A stretch of 64,000 nt of DNA, from assembly GCA_015709575.1 (NCBI GenBank), contig CP054190.1:1612001-1676000 (forward strand). The letters run 5' to 3'. Under the pieces are notes generated by a model. It did not search any database. It was not told where the DNA came from and worked only from the letters and a program-made list of their open reading frames with translations. Below are positions 26,574 through 35,858 of the stretch, in pieces (position 1 is the first letter of the stretch; each line of letters opens with the position of its first letter). This stretch comes from Planctomycetia bacterium (GTDB lineage Bacteria > Planctomycetota > Phycisphaerae > UBA1845 > Fen-1342). Both the position numbers and the translations under genes were made by a program.

Positions 26574-27374
26574 TCAGCGCGGGTTATTCACCCAGCCAAA
26601 CTTGCCCGTCTCGCTGAACCACACCGGCCACTCCTGGCCCTTGGCCCTCAGCTTGAGATGCTGGGCCTGGAGGTCGCCGGTCTCCTCAGCCTGTGGATTT
26701 GGCCCCTTGGCGGGCTTGATCATGCCGACCGTGCCGTCGAGATAGCCGATCATGGCCCGGCCGTTGTGGCGATTTGTGAACTGGTCGCGCCCGGCCCACG
26801 AGCCGTCGTCGAATCCGCCGGTGCTGCTGCGGTTGAAGAAGAAGTCATCTTCCTCAACCAGGATCGGCAGGCCGTCAAAAATGCGAACGCTGTTAATCAG
26901 TTGCACCGGGTTGGTGGTGTTTTCCGGGTAGGTCATCTTCCATTGCAGGTCCGGGCGTGCACCGGCCATGCGAATGATCATGGTGTAATCGAAAAAGGCG
27001 TTGGTCTGGCGGCGGGCGGTGGGGCACTCAAAAACCTTGTCCACCTCGGCAAAATACTTGAACAGGACGGAGGTCTGGAACGGCGACCGGAACTGCCCGG
27101 GCGAGGCCATGAAGCGGGCGTTGTTGCGGCCGCACCAATCGAGATTCTGGGGTCCGTCCCAATAGGTGCCGGGAATCACGAAGTGATCCTGCGCGTACAG
27201 CGTGAACGCCAGCATGCACTGCTTGACGTTCGCCATGCACTTGGCGGTGCGCGCCTGTTCACGGGCCTTTTCGAGGCCGGGGAGCAGCAAAGAGATCAGC
27301 AGCGCGATGATCGCGACGACGACGAGCAATTCGATGAGAGTGAAGCCGCGGCGGCGCGGAGGGCGATGGCACAT
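26574..27374 (-). CDS. Prepilin-like protein with H-X9-DG motif (type II secretion pseudopilin type)
   Basis: A 266-residue protein with a prepilin signal: the basic head is followed by [26 protein letters not shown], with cleavage between G and F and the methylation-type Glu at +5. After the helix comes a globular domain with the planctomycete H-X9-DG motif ([16 protein letters not shown], nine residues, DG). The ATG at 27374 has a perfect AGGAGG site at 9 bases. Such proteins form a large expanded family in planctomycetes, of unknown detailed role (pseudopilus or secretion). It is alone here, with no other pilin genes near. Confidence 0.88.
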   Translation of the reverse strand: MCHRPPRRRGFTLIELLVVVAIIALLISLLLPGLEKAREQARTAKCMANVKQCMLAFTLYAQDHFVIPGTYWDGPQNLDWCGRNNARFMASPGQFRSPFQTSVLFKYFAEVDKVFECPTARRQTNAFFDYTMIIRMAGARPDLQWKMTYPENTTNPVQLINSVRIFDGLPILVEEDDFFFNRSSTGGFDDGSWAGRDQFTNRHNGRAMIGYLDGTVGMIKPAKGPNPQAEETGDLQAQHLKLRAKGQEWPVWFSETGKFGWVNNPR

Positions 27375-27500
27375 CCCGAAACGCCTCCTGAACGGCGCAG
27401 ATCGCGCCATAGTCGGATCATCGGCGCAAACCGCGCCTTCTCCGAATCATAACGATTCACCGGCCGGCCCTTCAAGGCCGGGTCGTCGCCCGCCGCGGCG

Positions 27501-28811
27501 CTATCTGTGTCGGCCGAGTACGTCCGCAAACCGCCAGACCTCGTGAAATGTGTTGTAAAGCGGCACCGGGGCGACCCGGATGACGTTCGGCTCGCGGAAG
27601 TCGCAGACGACGCCGGCCGCCTCGAGTTCGCTGAATAACTCACGCGGGCGATCTTTCGCGAGAATGGACAATTGAGCGCCACGGACCGGCGCGGGCTGGT
27701 CCGGGGACTCGCGGGGGGTGATCACCTCGTACCGCCCGGTCGGCATCGCATCGAGCAGGAATTGCAGGTATCCGGTCAGGCGACGGGATTTTTGCCGCAG
27801 CGCCGGCAGGGTCGCGTCGTCAAACATACCGAGCGACACGCGGACGGGGGCCATCGCCAAGACGGGCGGGTTGGAGAGCTGCCAGGCGTCTGCGGTGGCG
27901 ACCGGCCGAAATTCGGACTCCAGGTGCATGCGGAAGCGGGTGGCGGGATCGTTACCCCACCATCCGCCGAAGCGCGGCAACGAGGCATCGCCCAGATGTC
28001 GCTCATGGACAAAGGCACCGGCGACGGCGCCGGGGCCGCTGTTGAGATACTTGTAGGTGCACCAGGCCGCGAAATCGACGTTCCAGTCGTGCAGGCGCAG
28101 CTCAAGGTTCCCCGCGGCGTGCGCGAGGTCGAAGCCGACCACCGCGCCGGCCTTGTGCGCCGCGGCGGCGATTGCGGGCATGTCAAAGGCCTGCCCGGTA
28201 AGAAAGTTCACGCCGCCGACCATGACCAGCGCGAGCTGCGATCGCTCGCGGTCGATGCGCGCGAGGATATCCGCGGTGCGGAGCGTGTGCTCGCCGGGAC
28301 GCGGGCCGATGCGCACCAGCGCGTCGGCGGGATCGCGGCCGTGATAGCGGATCTGCGTTTGCAGGGCGTACGTGTCCGAGGGGAAGGCGGCGTCTTCGAC
28401 GAGGATTCTGTAGCGCGTCTCCGAGGGGCGGTAGAAGCTGACCATCAACAGGTGCAGGTTGACGGTCAGTCCGTTCATGAAAACGACTTCGCGCGGTAGC
28501 GCCCCGACGAGCCGTGCGCCGGGGTTGCGCAGCTCCTCGTGGTACGGATACCACGGGTGTGCGCCGTGGAAGTGTCCATCGACTCCGAGCCGCTCCCAGT
28601 CATCCAGTTCCTGGAGCACCGCGTCGCGCGAGGCGCGCGGCATCAGGCCGAGCGAGTTGCCGCAGAAATAGATGGCGGGGGCGCCGTTTTTTGCCTTCGG
28701 AATGCAGAAATACTCGCGAAACCGCGCGAGCGGATCAGCCGCGTCCAGCGCGCGGGCGCATGCCTCGGATGCGTGATAGGGAATCTCGTGGAGGGCGGCG
28801 TTCGCGGGCAT
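27501..28811 (-). CDS. kynU: Kynureninase
   Basis: This is a PLP-dependent hydrolase cleaving kynurenine to anthranilate and alanine. It has 436 residues, the normal length. The motif WCTYKYLNSGPGAVAGAFVH contains the PLP lysine (KY). Other family features are FGGWWGND, YFCGNSLGLMPR, SFYRP and VGGVNFLTGQ. The start at 28811 (ATG) has no clear ribosome site; the open frame continues to a TTG at 28862. No other kynurenine-pathway gene is nearby, so it may supply anthranilate or work with unlinked genes. Confidence 0.93.
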   Translation of the reverse strand: MPANAALHEIPYHASEACARALDAADPLARFREYFCIPKAKNGAPAIYFCGNSLGLMPRASRDAVLQELDDWERLGVDGHFHGAHPWYPYHEELRNPGARLVGALPREVVFMNGLTVNLHLLMVSFYRPSETRYRILVEDAAFPSDTYALQTQIRYHGRDPADALVRIGPRPGEHTLRTADILARIDRERSQLALVMVGGVNFLTGQAFDMPAIAAAAHKAGAVVGFDLAHAAGNLELRLHDWNVDFAAWCTYKYLNSGPGAVAGAFVHERHLGDASLPRFGGWWGNDPATRFRMHLESEFRPVATADAWQLSNPPVLAMAPVRVSLGMFDDATLPALRQKSRRLTGYLQFLLDAMPTGRYEVITPRESPDQPAPVRGAQLSILAKDRPRELFSELEAAGVVCDFREPNVIRVAPVPLYNTFHEVWRFADVLGRHR

Positions 28812-28927
28812 GCGGCGGATGATATCGTCGGCTCGCAGCGCTGTTGACGGCCATCCGTACAATCGAAGCGGGAATCAGACTCTAGCGCAGCGCGGAGCGC
28901 GGCGCGGCAGTGTGAAGGAGCGGTTCG

Positions 28928-29356
28928 ATGTGGTGTGTCGGAAAGACCTGGGCGGCGGTGGCGGGGATCCTCGCGTTGCACGTCGCGGCCGGCGGCGGCG
29001 CGGCGTTTGCGCAGACGGGCGGAACGGAATTCGACGCCTGCGGCGTGCTGGTGCGCGGCACGGAGTGCACGCTGTTTGAGACCGGCGGCAAGCGCTACCT
29101 GGTCGTGGGGGACTTCAGCCGGTTCCGCGTGGGTGATGCGGTGCGGGTGGTCGGAAAGCTCAACCCGCAGTGCGTGACGATCTGCAGCGAAGGCGAAGGG
29201 TGCATCGGCGACGCCGAGGTTTTCAACCCGGAGCTGTTTCCCTGCGGGACGCCGATCCAGGTGCCGTTTGACCCGTGCAGCGGGCTGTCGCTGACGGCCG
29301 CGACGGCGCTGGCCGCGTTCGGCCTGCGGCTGGCGTCACGCCGAGCAGGAACCTAG
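28928..29356 (+). CDS. Small exported cysteine-containing protein, unknown function
   Basis: A 142-residue protein with a signal peptide (about residues 1-28, ending AAFAQ) and a mature part with seven cysteines, for example CGVLVRGTEC and QCVTICSEGEGC. A short beta-rich stretch (KRYLVVGDFSRFRVGDAVRVVGKL) looks like an OB-type strand pattern. The C-terminal end is a hydrophobic helix followed by ASRRAGT, a possible membrane or sorting tail. AAGGAG lies 7 bases before the ATG. I do not recognise the family. Confidence 0.65.
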   Translation: MWCVGKTWAAVAGILALHVAAGGGAAFAQTGGTEFDACGVLVRGTECTLFETGGKRYLVVGDFSRFRVGDAVRVVGKLNPQCVTICSEGEGCIGDAEVFNPELFPCGTPIQVPFDPCSGLSLTAATALAAFGLRLASRRAGT

Positions 29357-29405
29357 GCGAATCCAGGCGGGAACCATGAGTGATGGCGGCGGGCCGCGCC
29401 GATTG

Positions 29406-29984
29406 TCAACGCGCGGCACCGTCGGCTTCGTCGGCGCTGCGAATCATCCCGACCGCAGCGGCCGCGTCGCGTGAGGGATAGAGGCTGCCGGAGATGCGCA
29501 TCTCGCCGAGCACGTCCTCGGCGCCGGGCGTGCTTGCGATCAGCCGCAGTTCGCCACGCTCCAAGTCCACTCGAAACGGTCCGAAGCGCGGCTTGCGGGT
29601 CCAGACAAAGCCGGTGCCGGCGTAGACAAACGTGCCTTCCGGAGTCTGGACGACGTAGCGCAGCACGGCGTCTGTCGCGGTAGAGTTGGATGGCGTTTTA
29701 CCGGGCAACGGACGCCAGAAGACGTGAATATGCAGCAGCTGAGAAACGGCCCGGCCGGCGTCGTCATCGCCCAGGCGGAGCGCGGAGGCCGCCACGTGCA
29801 GGTCGCCGCCCGCGTCGGTCCACTGCGCGCATTCTCGCGCCGTGAACGAATATCGCTCAGGAAAGTGCGGATCGGCGAAAGAAAGCAGCTCCACGCGCGA
29901 GGGCGCCGCACAGCCGATCAGCAGCAGCAGGGCAGTCGGCACCAGACGACTCATCACGGATCGGCGGGGGAATGGCGAGTTCAT
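29406..29984 (-). CDS. Putative lipoprotein, unknown function
   Basis: A protein of 192 residues with a signal peptide ending in the lipobox LLLIGC. The ATG at 29984 is one option; an inner ATG at 29954 gives a shorter head. The mature part begins AAPSRVELLSFADPHFPERYSF and has a plausible beta-rich globular region (VLRYVVQTPEGTFVYAGTGFVWTRKP). No known domain is recognised. It is divergent from lipA, 187 bp away. Confidence 0.6.
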   Translation of the reverse strand: MNSPFPRRSVMSRLVPTALLLLIGCAAPSRVELLSFADPHFPERYSFTARECAQWTDAGGDLHVAASALRLGDDDAGRAVSQLLHIHVFWRPLPGKTPSNSTATDAVLRYVVQTPEGTFVYAGTGFVWTRKPRFGPFRVDLERGELRLIASTPGAEDVLGEMRISGSLYPSRDAAAAVGMIRSADEADGAAR

Positions 29985-30170
29985 CGGCGGGCGAGAATAC
30001 CCGATCGTCGGGCTGCTGCAAGGCGGACCGCAGCCCGTCCGAATTCGGCAAACCCGCCACGGACAGAGCCTGTTCGCCCTCCCGGGTGTCGGTCGATACA
30101 ATTTGCAGCCGTCGGACGGCGGCAGCTGCGGAGCGTTTCCGTCGTCCCGGTCCTCTTGTCGAGCGCGACT

Positions 30171-31079
30171 GTGTCCAGCACCCCGCTTCCCATTCTGTCG
30201 TCCGAATCCGAGCCGCGCCGGCGGCTGCCGCCGTGGCTCAAGCGCCCCATGCCGACATCGGAGATGCTGGAGACTCGCAAGCTGCTGGATGGACTTCGGC
30301 TCAACACGGTGTGCGTGGAGGCCCGTTGTCCGAACCTGACGGAGTGTTGGAGCCGCGGCACGGCGACGTTCATGATCCTGGGGGACCACTGCACGCGCCG
30401 CTGCGGGTTCTGCGCGGTTGGCACGGCCCGGCCGCAGCCGGTTGAGGCGGATGAGCCGCAGCGCCTGGCCGATGCGGCGGCGCAACTGGGGCTGCGGCAC
30501 GTCGTGATTACGTCCGTGGCACGTGATGATCTGCGGGATGAGGGTGCCCAGCACTTCGCGGATTGCATCGCGGCGGTGCGAGCGCGCCTGCCGCATGCGA
30601 CGGTCGAGGTCCTGGTTCCGGATTTTCACGGCAAGCCGGAGTTGATCGCGGTGGTGACCGCGGCGGCGCCCGAGGTATACAACCACAACATCGAGACGGT
30701 CGCGCGGCTCCAGAAAAAGGCCCGCCCGGCGGCGCGGTATGAGCGATCGCTGGGAGTGCTGCGGACGGCCAAGGCCCAGAACCCGCGAATCGCGACGAAG
30801 AGTGGGTTGATGGTGGGATTGGGGGAAACACACGACGAGATCGTGCAAACGCTGCGCGACCTGCGGGCACACGATTGCGACCTGCTGACGATCGGCCAGT
30901 ACCTGCGGCCGGGGGATCGCTATCTGCCGGTGGACCGTTACTACACGCCGGAGGAGTTTGAGGCGCTCGGGAACATCGCGGAGGAACTGGGGTTCTCGGC
31001 GGTGGCGAGCGGGCCGTTTGTTCGCAGCAGCTACTTCGCCGAAACGCTGTTTGCCGAGACGGATTTCCTGCGGGGGTAA
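30171..31079 (+). CDS. lipA: Lipoyl synthase LipA
   Basis: This radical-SAM enzyme inserts two sulfurs into octanoyl chains on lipoyl domains. It has 302 residues from the GTG at 30171. The auxiliary cluster motif CVEARCPNLTEC (C-x4-C-x5-C), the radical-SAM motif CTRRCGFC (CxxxCxxC) and the C-terminal RSSY serine ligand are all present. The frame is open 149 codons upstream, but that extension has no similarity. The start codon is inferred from family length and a weak GAGCG site. lipB is not in the window. Confidence 0.95.
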   Translation: MSSTPLPILSSESEPRRRLPPWLKRPMPTSEMLETRKLLDGLRLNTVCVEARCPNLTECWSRGTATFMILGDHCTRRCGFCAVGTARPQPVEADEPQRLADAAAQLGLRHVVITSVARDDLRDEGAQHFADCIAAVRARLPHATVEVLVPDFHGKPELIAVVTAAAPEVYNHNIETVARLQKKARPAARYERSLGVLRTAKAQNPRIATKSGLMVGLGETHDEIVQTLRDLRAHDCDLLTIGQYLRPGDRYLPVDRYYTPEEFEALGNIAEELGFSAVASGPFVRSSYFAETLFAETDFLRG

Positions 31080-31234
31080 GCGGTCGGCTGAACCTGCCGC
31101 GGCCGGCTCAGCGCCGCCGGCAGTTGTCGGTTTGGAGCGGCGGCGGGGGCACGGTACACTGCCGGGACGAACGTACGTCCGAGCAATCCCCGCTCCCGGC
31201 TGGTTGCGCTCCCTGACCCGGAGGGTCGAGAATC

Positions 31235-33124
31235 ATGCCCTGTGATGTCGGTCTGGCCCGCGCTGCGCGTGCAATCGCGCTTGGCGCTGCGTTTGCGATG
31301 CTGCCCTGCGCGGTCGCGCAGATCGCGGACGATCGCGAGACGGGCGAACTGCCGGTTCGATGCGAGCAGCCGCCGCATCCGTACTCGTGTGTGCCGCCGC
31401 GCGAGTTTCTGGCGTTTTCGTTCGCCGCCGGCGACATCTGGACGCGGCCGGACCGCACCGACTTCTACAAGCTGCTGCTGCTGCACTACAACACCGCTCC
31501 GACGCAACCGGCGACGCTGTTCTACTTCGAGGCCTGGAACAACTACCGGGCGGAGGTCCGCGCCGCCAATCCCAATGCGATACTGGGCGTGTACTTTTCC
31601 GCGCTGACGACGCAGAACCCGACCGAACCGGCTCACTATTTGTATCCGCCCTCCAACTACGGCCCCGCCGGCGAGTTTCTCTGCACGCTGCCGCCGCTCA
31701 ACGCGCAGTATCTGCCCGGGCCGGACGATTACGGCTTTTATGCTCCGCGTACGCTCAACGGGCGGGCGTCGTGGGCGCCGTGGGGACCGGGGCTGTTCGG
31801 GCGCTGGCCGTTCTACGAGTTCGCGTCGCGCGGGTGGCTGCTGCCGCAGACGACCTACCTGTGCCGGCCGGTGATCGATTTCAACAACCAGGATTGCGTG
31901 AATTTTGTCATTGAGCGGCTGCAGCGGGCCGTGGCGCTGGATTATTACAACGTCAATGCGGTCGCGTTTGACAACGCCGCGATGCTGACAAACGAATTCG
32001 GGCGCTGGCCGGGCTACGGCGCCCCGAACTCGCCCTACCGCATTCAGGCGCCGGATTCTGATTTCACGATGTACCTGCACGCCGTGCGGGAAGGACTGAA
32101 TTCCGTCGGCGCGAAGCTGATCGTCAACACCGGTTTTGTTGAGCAACTGGCGCCCTACGCGGACGTGGTGTTCTACGAAGGCGGGATCACGCGGCAACAA
32201 CCGACCGAGCAGGTGCGGGCGCTGATCCGCGGATTCCAGACCGTGATTAGCCACGGCGGAATCGTGGTGCAGCGCTACCTGGCGCGCGACAACACCGCGC
32301 CGATCGAGAGCGCCCCGGCGGACCTGAAGTTCTTCCTGGCCAGTTCATTGCTCGTCTACGAGCCGGGGGCGTTTGCCGTCGATCCGCAGATGCCGGCGGC
32401 CAGCTTTCACTTCTACCCCGAGTACTTCATGCTGCCGACCTGGCTGCGGGACGCCCGCGGTCCGACCGCGGAGCCGTCTCCGGGGGTGTATGTACGTCGA
32501 TTCCAGAATGGTGTGGTGCTGCTGAACGCGACCAACCGGCGATACAAGTTCAGCGACACCGAGTACCTGGCGCTCGGGTTGGCCGCCGACGCCGCTCCGC
32601 GGGCGGTAACCGCCCGATCGGCCGTGATCCAGATCGCCGATTGTCCCTCCGTTACCCGCCACGGCAGTTGTGCTTCGATTTATCGTGGGCACCCGCTCGT
32701 GCCGCCGATTCAGCCCGGCGACATGAACTGTGACGATGCCGTGACGCTGGCTGACCACACTCCCTTTCTTCGAGCGCTGTTTGAGCCGGAGGTGTACGCG
32801 CTGGAGCACCCGCATTGCGAGCGCAGCGCGGCCGATATGAACGCGGACGGCGTCATCGACCAGTCTGATTACGCGCTCCTGTCCATCATCCTGTTCCATG
32901 GCGGCGTACCACCCACCGCGTCCCAGCCCGGGGATTTGAATTGCGACGGATACGTCGACAATCTCGACATCGATCCGTTCATGATGGCGGTGTTGGATCC
33001 GTCGAGCTATGCGGTGATCCACCCGGATTGCAACCAGGCCCTCGCCGACCTGGACGGCGACGGCTCAGTGACCTATTTCGATATCGATCATTTCATTGAG
33101 CTTCTGCTCGGTCCCGGCCACTGA
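31235..33124 (+). CDS. Secreted glycoside-hydrolase-like protein with C-terminal dockerin-like repeats
   Basis: A 629-residue exported protein. The signal peptide ends near PCAVAQ. The middle (about 55-470) has a TIM-barrel-type pattern of a putative glycoside hydrolase of the GHL15 kind, with FYFEAWNNY, LGVYFSALTT and VNAVAFDNAAML among its barrel strands; catalytic residues are not certain. The C terminus has two EF-hand-like pairs, DMNCDDAVTLADHTPF and LNCDGYVDNLDIDPFMMAV, followed by ADLDGDGSVTYFDIDHF, which matches the planctomycete dockerin-like signature. Calcium binding by the D-x-D-x-D-G loops is family-level knowledge. A GGAGG ribosome site precedes the ATG. Confidence 0.8.
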   Translation: MPCDVGLARAARAIALGAAFAMLPCAVAQIADDRETGELPVRCEQPPHPYSCVPPREFLAFSFAAGDIWTRPDRTDFYKLLLLHYNTAPTQPATLFYFEAWNNYRAEVRAANPNAILGVYFSALTTQNPTEPAHYLYPPSNYGPAGEFLCTLPPLNAQYLPGPDDYGFYAPRTLNGRASWAPWGPGLFGRWPFYEFASRGWLLPQTTYLCRPVIDFNNQDCVNFVIERLQRAVALDYYNVNAVAFDNAAMLTNEFGRWPGYGAPNSPYRIQAPDSDFTMYLHAVREGLNSVGAKLIVNTGFVEQLAPYADVVFYEGGITRQQPTEQVRALIRGFQTVISHGGIVVQRYLARDNTAPIESAPADLKFFLASSLLVYEPGAFAVDPQMPAASFHFYPEYFMLPTWLRDARGPTAEPSPGVYVRRFQNGVVLLNATNRRYKFSDTEYLALGLAADAAPRAVTARSAVIQIADCPSVTRHGSCASIYRGHPLVPPIQPGDMNCDDAVTLADHTPFLRALFEPEVYALEHPHCERSAADMNADGVIDQSDYALLSIILFHGGVPPTASQPGDLNCDGYVDNLDIDPFMMAVLDPSSYAVIHPDCNQALADLDGDGSVTYFDIDHFIELLLGPGH

Positions 33125-33196
33125 CGACGGCGATGATTCGCGCTCTCCCTGCGAATACACACGGCAACTCGGCGTCTTCCCCATCCGGTTGAACGC

Positions 33197-33781
33197 ATGG
33201 AACAGCCGGTTCGCGTTTATCGGCCGTTGACGGATGCGCAGAAGCGCATGCTCGACCAGCTCGTGAGCGATTGCGCTCCGCGGATCGCCGGCTACGTCCG
33301 TCGCCTGCATGGGCGGCGGTTTGACGCGGCGGACCTGACGGCGGAGACGTTCGCGCGCGCGGCCGCGAACATGGACGTGCTGGCTTCGTGTGAGCAGCCG
33401 GTGGTGTACCTGCTGGCCATCGCGCGGAACCTGTGCCGCGACCTGGCGCGGCGGCGCAACCCGGGCGTGCTGACGGAAGCCGCGGCAGGTGAACTGCCCG
33501 AACCATCCGACGATCCTGCGGCCGCGGCGCTTCGCCGGGAGCGGGAGGACGGGCTGCGGGCGGCGGTTGATGCGCTGCCGGAGACGTTTCGAGAAGTGGT
33601 GGTGTTGCGAATGACCGCCGGGCTGTCGTTTGAGGAAATCGCGAGCACGCTGAAGATTCCGCTCGGCACGGCGTTGTCGAGAATGCACACGGCGATTCGG
33701 CGGCTGCGTGAGGCACTCGGCGCCTTTGAGCCGGCCGACGCGAGCAGTGCACGGGCGTTCGTGCGGGAGAGACAGCGATGA
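33197..33781 (+). CDS. ECF-type RNA polymerase sigma factor
   Basis: A sigma-70 family ECF factor of 194 residues. Region 2 is around residues 25-90 (AADLTAETFARAAAN; ARNLCRDLARRR), region 4 around 125-175 (LPETFREVVVLRMTAGLSFEEIASTLKIPLGTALSRMHTAIRRLREAL) with its helix-turn-helix. It is translationally coupled to the next gene by an ATGA overlap, which encodes the likely anti-sigma factor. The regulon is not visible from sequence, but the following exported protein is a candidate. Confidence 0.94.
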   Translation: MEQPVRVYRPLTDAQKRMLDQLVSDCAPRIAGYVRRLHGRRFDAADLTAETFARAAANMDVLASCEQPVVYLLAIARNLCRDLARRRNPGVLTEAAAGELPEPSDDPAAAALRREREDGLRAAVDALPETFREVVVLRMTAGLSFEEIASTLKIPLGTALSRMHTAIRRLREALGAFEPADASSARAFVRERQR

Positions 33782-34374
33782 ACCCGCGGATTGACGGATG
33801 CGAGTCTTATCGCGACGAACTGATGGAGGCCGTGTGTCGCTCCACGCCGGCGCACGCGCATTCGCCGGCGCTGCGCGCTCACCTGTCGCGCTGCGCAGCC
33901 TGTCGCGAGCAGCTCTGCGCGGACGGCGATCTGGTGAGCGAACTGGAGCGCGCGCTGCGTCCGGAACCGCTGTCGGAAACGGAATGGTCGAGCATTCGTT
34001 CGCGATTGTCGCCGGTGTCGAGCGCTCCGCGACTTCGCAGGGCCGGCTGGCTGCTGGGGTCGGCCGCTGCCGCCGCGGCCGTGATGGGGATTGTGTTCAC
34101 ACCGGCGCTTGACCCGCTGCGTGACGCCGCGGTTGGCGACGGCGGGCAGGGTGCGATCCCGGTGTTGGAAGCGGTGCTCAGTGACCTGGAGGCGGCGCAA
34201 CTGCGCGACGTGCTGGCGCGGGTCGCATGGGACGTGGCCGACGGCGTCGGCTTGTCGGCCGCTGCGGTGTGGGTGGCGGACTCGCCCTCCGAGTCGGCGC
34301 TCGCCCGGTCGTTGCTGCCGTGGGATGAGAACGATGACTGGGACCGCCCCGAGCGCGAGGGCGGCGGCGTGTGA
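33778..34374 (+). CDS. Anti-sigma factor with zinc finger and membrane helix
   Basis: A 198-residue protein. The N-terminal zinc-binding anti-sigma motif HLSRCAACR (HX3CX2C) lies at about residues 37-45. One transmembrane helix (about 90-110, GWLLGSAAAAAAVMGIVF) separates the cytoplasmic and exported parts. It overlaps the sigma gene by ATGA, the standard arrangement for a membrane-bound anti-sigma partner. The exported part has no recognised sensor domain. Confidence 0.9.
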   Translation: MNPRIDGCESYRDELMEAVCRSTPAHAHSPALRAHLSRCAACREQLCADGDLVSELERALRPEPLSETEWSSIRSRLSPVSSAPRLRRAGWLLGSAAAAAAVMGIVFTPALDPLRDAAVGDGGQGAIPVLEAVLSDLEAAQLRDVLARVAWDVADGVGLSAAAVWVADSPSESALARSLLPWDENDDWDRPEREGGGV

Positions 34375-34470
34375 CTTAGAGCCTGGTTCAGTACGGCCGC
34401 CGTGCGGCCTGGTCGCTCGTGGCTGGGGTGCGGCATTGACATGGCGGATGTGCGGCTGAGGGAGATGGTC

Positions 34471-35514
34471 ATGAAGACGATGCACTGGCTGTTGAGATTC
34501 GGGCTTCCGGCGGTCATCGGCGCGGCGGCGCTCGCGCAGCCGCGGCACGAGGAAGGCGGTGCGCCGCCTCCTCCGCCACCCCCCGGCGCAGAGGATGGTG
34601 CGCGCGGACCGGGGCGGCTGCATCGTCCGCCGCTTGGCGACCCGCTGATTCGCGGGTTGGCGGAGCGAAACCCGGAGCTCGCGGCGCGCCTGGCTCGCCT
34701 GCGGCGGGACGATCCCGACACGTTTCACCAGTTGATGATTGATGCGCTGGTTCCGCAACTGGAGGAAGCGCTGGATGCGATCAACGCCCCGCCCGGCGAG
34801 CCGCCGGATCTCGATGGCGGCGCGGGCCAGCGCCCCCCTCGCGGACCCGGCATGCGACCGGGAGCGCCCGGCCGTCGGCCGCCGGGGCGCATGCCGGGCG
34901 GTCCGCCGCCTCATCCGGGGATGGACGAACGGCCGGATGGTCCGCCGCCGCACCCGCGACCGGGTATGGATGGTCGTCCGGGTGAACCACCACACCCCGG
35001 TATGGATGGTCGGCCGGACGGGCCGCCGAGGCACCCGCATCCCCGAATGGGGGGCGTGCCGCACGGCGAGGGCGATGGTCCGCATGGCGACGGGCGTCCG
35101 CTGCCGCCACGCTCGGGCCGGGGGCATGGAATGGGTCCGCCGCCTCGTATGTCGGAGGAGGAGGTTCAGGCGGAGCGCGAGTTCGGTGAGCGGTTTGAGG
35201 CGTTGCGGCGGGAGCATGCGAGCCAGGAACAGGCAGTTCGGCGGCTGGTGCGGGAACACCAGGAGTTGCCGGCTGGGGCCGAGGGGCCGCGGGCGGAGCT
35301 GCGCGGTCGGCTGATCGAGCTGATCAACGCACAATTTGACGCGCGGACGCGATTGCGTGAGATGGAGGTCGAGCGGCTGCGTCTCGAAGTTGCGAGAATT
35401 GAGAAGGCGGTGGCGGAGATCGGCGCAGAATTGCAGCAGCGCGGGGCGGATCGTGCGCGAATCATCGAGAGGCGCGCGGAGGAACTGCTGCGGCGCGGAA
35501 AGGCGAGCGAGTAG
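34471..35514 (+). CDS. Exported Pro/Gly/Met/His-rich protein with C-terminal coiled coil, ECF operon
   Basis: A protein of 347 residues. A signal peptide ends near ALAQ. The middle (about 75-205) is low-complexity with repeated motifs such as PHPGMDGRPDGPP and RMGGVPHGEGD, rich in Pro, Gly, His, Arg and Met, a composition often seen in metal-binding or surface proteins. The C-terminal quarter is a helical coiled coil (FGERFEALRREHASQEQAV to the end), recalling Spy/CpxP-type periplasmic proteins. ATG at 34471 has GAGGGAG upstream. It follows the sigma/anti-sigma pair and may be its target; the metal idea is inference only. Confidence 0.65.
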   Translation: MKTMHWLLRFGLPAVIGAAALAQPRHEEGGAPPPPPPPGAEDGARGPGRLHRPPLGDPLIRGLAERNPELAARLARLRRDDPDTFHQLMIDALVPQLEEALDAINAPPGEPPDLDGGAGQRPPRGPGMRPGAPGRRPPGRMPGGPPPHPGMDERPDGPPPHPRPGMDGRPGEPPHPGMDGRPDGPPRHPHPRMGGVPHGEGDGPHGDGRPLPPRSGRGHGMGPPPRMSEEEVQAEREFGERFEALRREHASQEQAVRRLVREHQELPAGAEGPRAELRGRLIELINAQFDARTRLREMEVERLRLEVARIEKAVAEIGAELQQRGADRARIIERRAEELLRRGKASE

Positions 35515-35858
35515 AGGTGGGATCGGGCAGGTGTGTGCTACGCACGCTAAAGTGCAGGGGCACAGGGCGCGAGCAACCGCGCAGCGAACGCCATGGGTGG
35601 CGTGCCTCCGCGGTGCGCTGCGAAGGCATGTACCGGCCGTTGCCAATCCGCGCGTGGGCCTGTCAAGCCGCTGTCCATCGGTTGACCCGCAGCGCCCGCT
35701 CGCGGTCGCAAAATCCAGGATTAATCTTGCATCCTGAAAATCCGGTGCGATAATTCAGTGGGCGAGCACCGGCCGCAAGGGCCGTGAAGAAGGGTTGTTC
35801 CGACCGGCGTTATCAAGCACCGCCCCGACCGGCGGCGCACTTTCAGGGAGGATGCATC
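35515..35858. other. Intergenic region with one degenerate REP-like hairpin
   Basis: This 344-bp gap between the Pro/Gly-rich gene and the beta-propeller-like gene has no gene. An imperfect hairpin at 35596-35634 (left arm GGTGGCGTGCCTcCGCGG, loop TGCG) resembles each arm of the REP-like pair at 21121-21206, with the mismatch in the same position. The rest is unremarkable; an AGGGAGG ribosome site lies at the right edge before the next start. Confidence 0.6.

Noticed and set aside
33292-35646. Minus-strand open frame of about 784 codons
   Set aside because: It is antisense to the sigma/anti-sigma and Pro/Gly-rich genes, which have matching motifs and ribosome sites.
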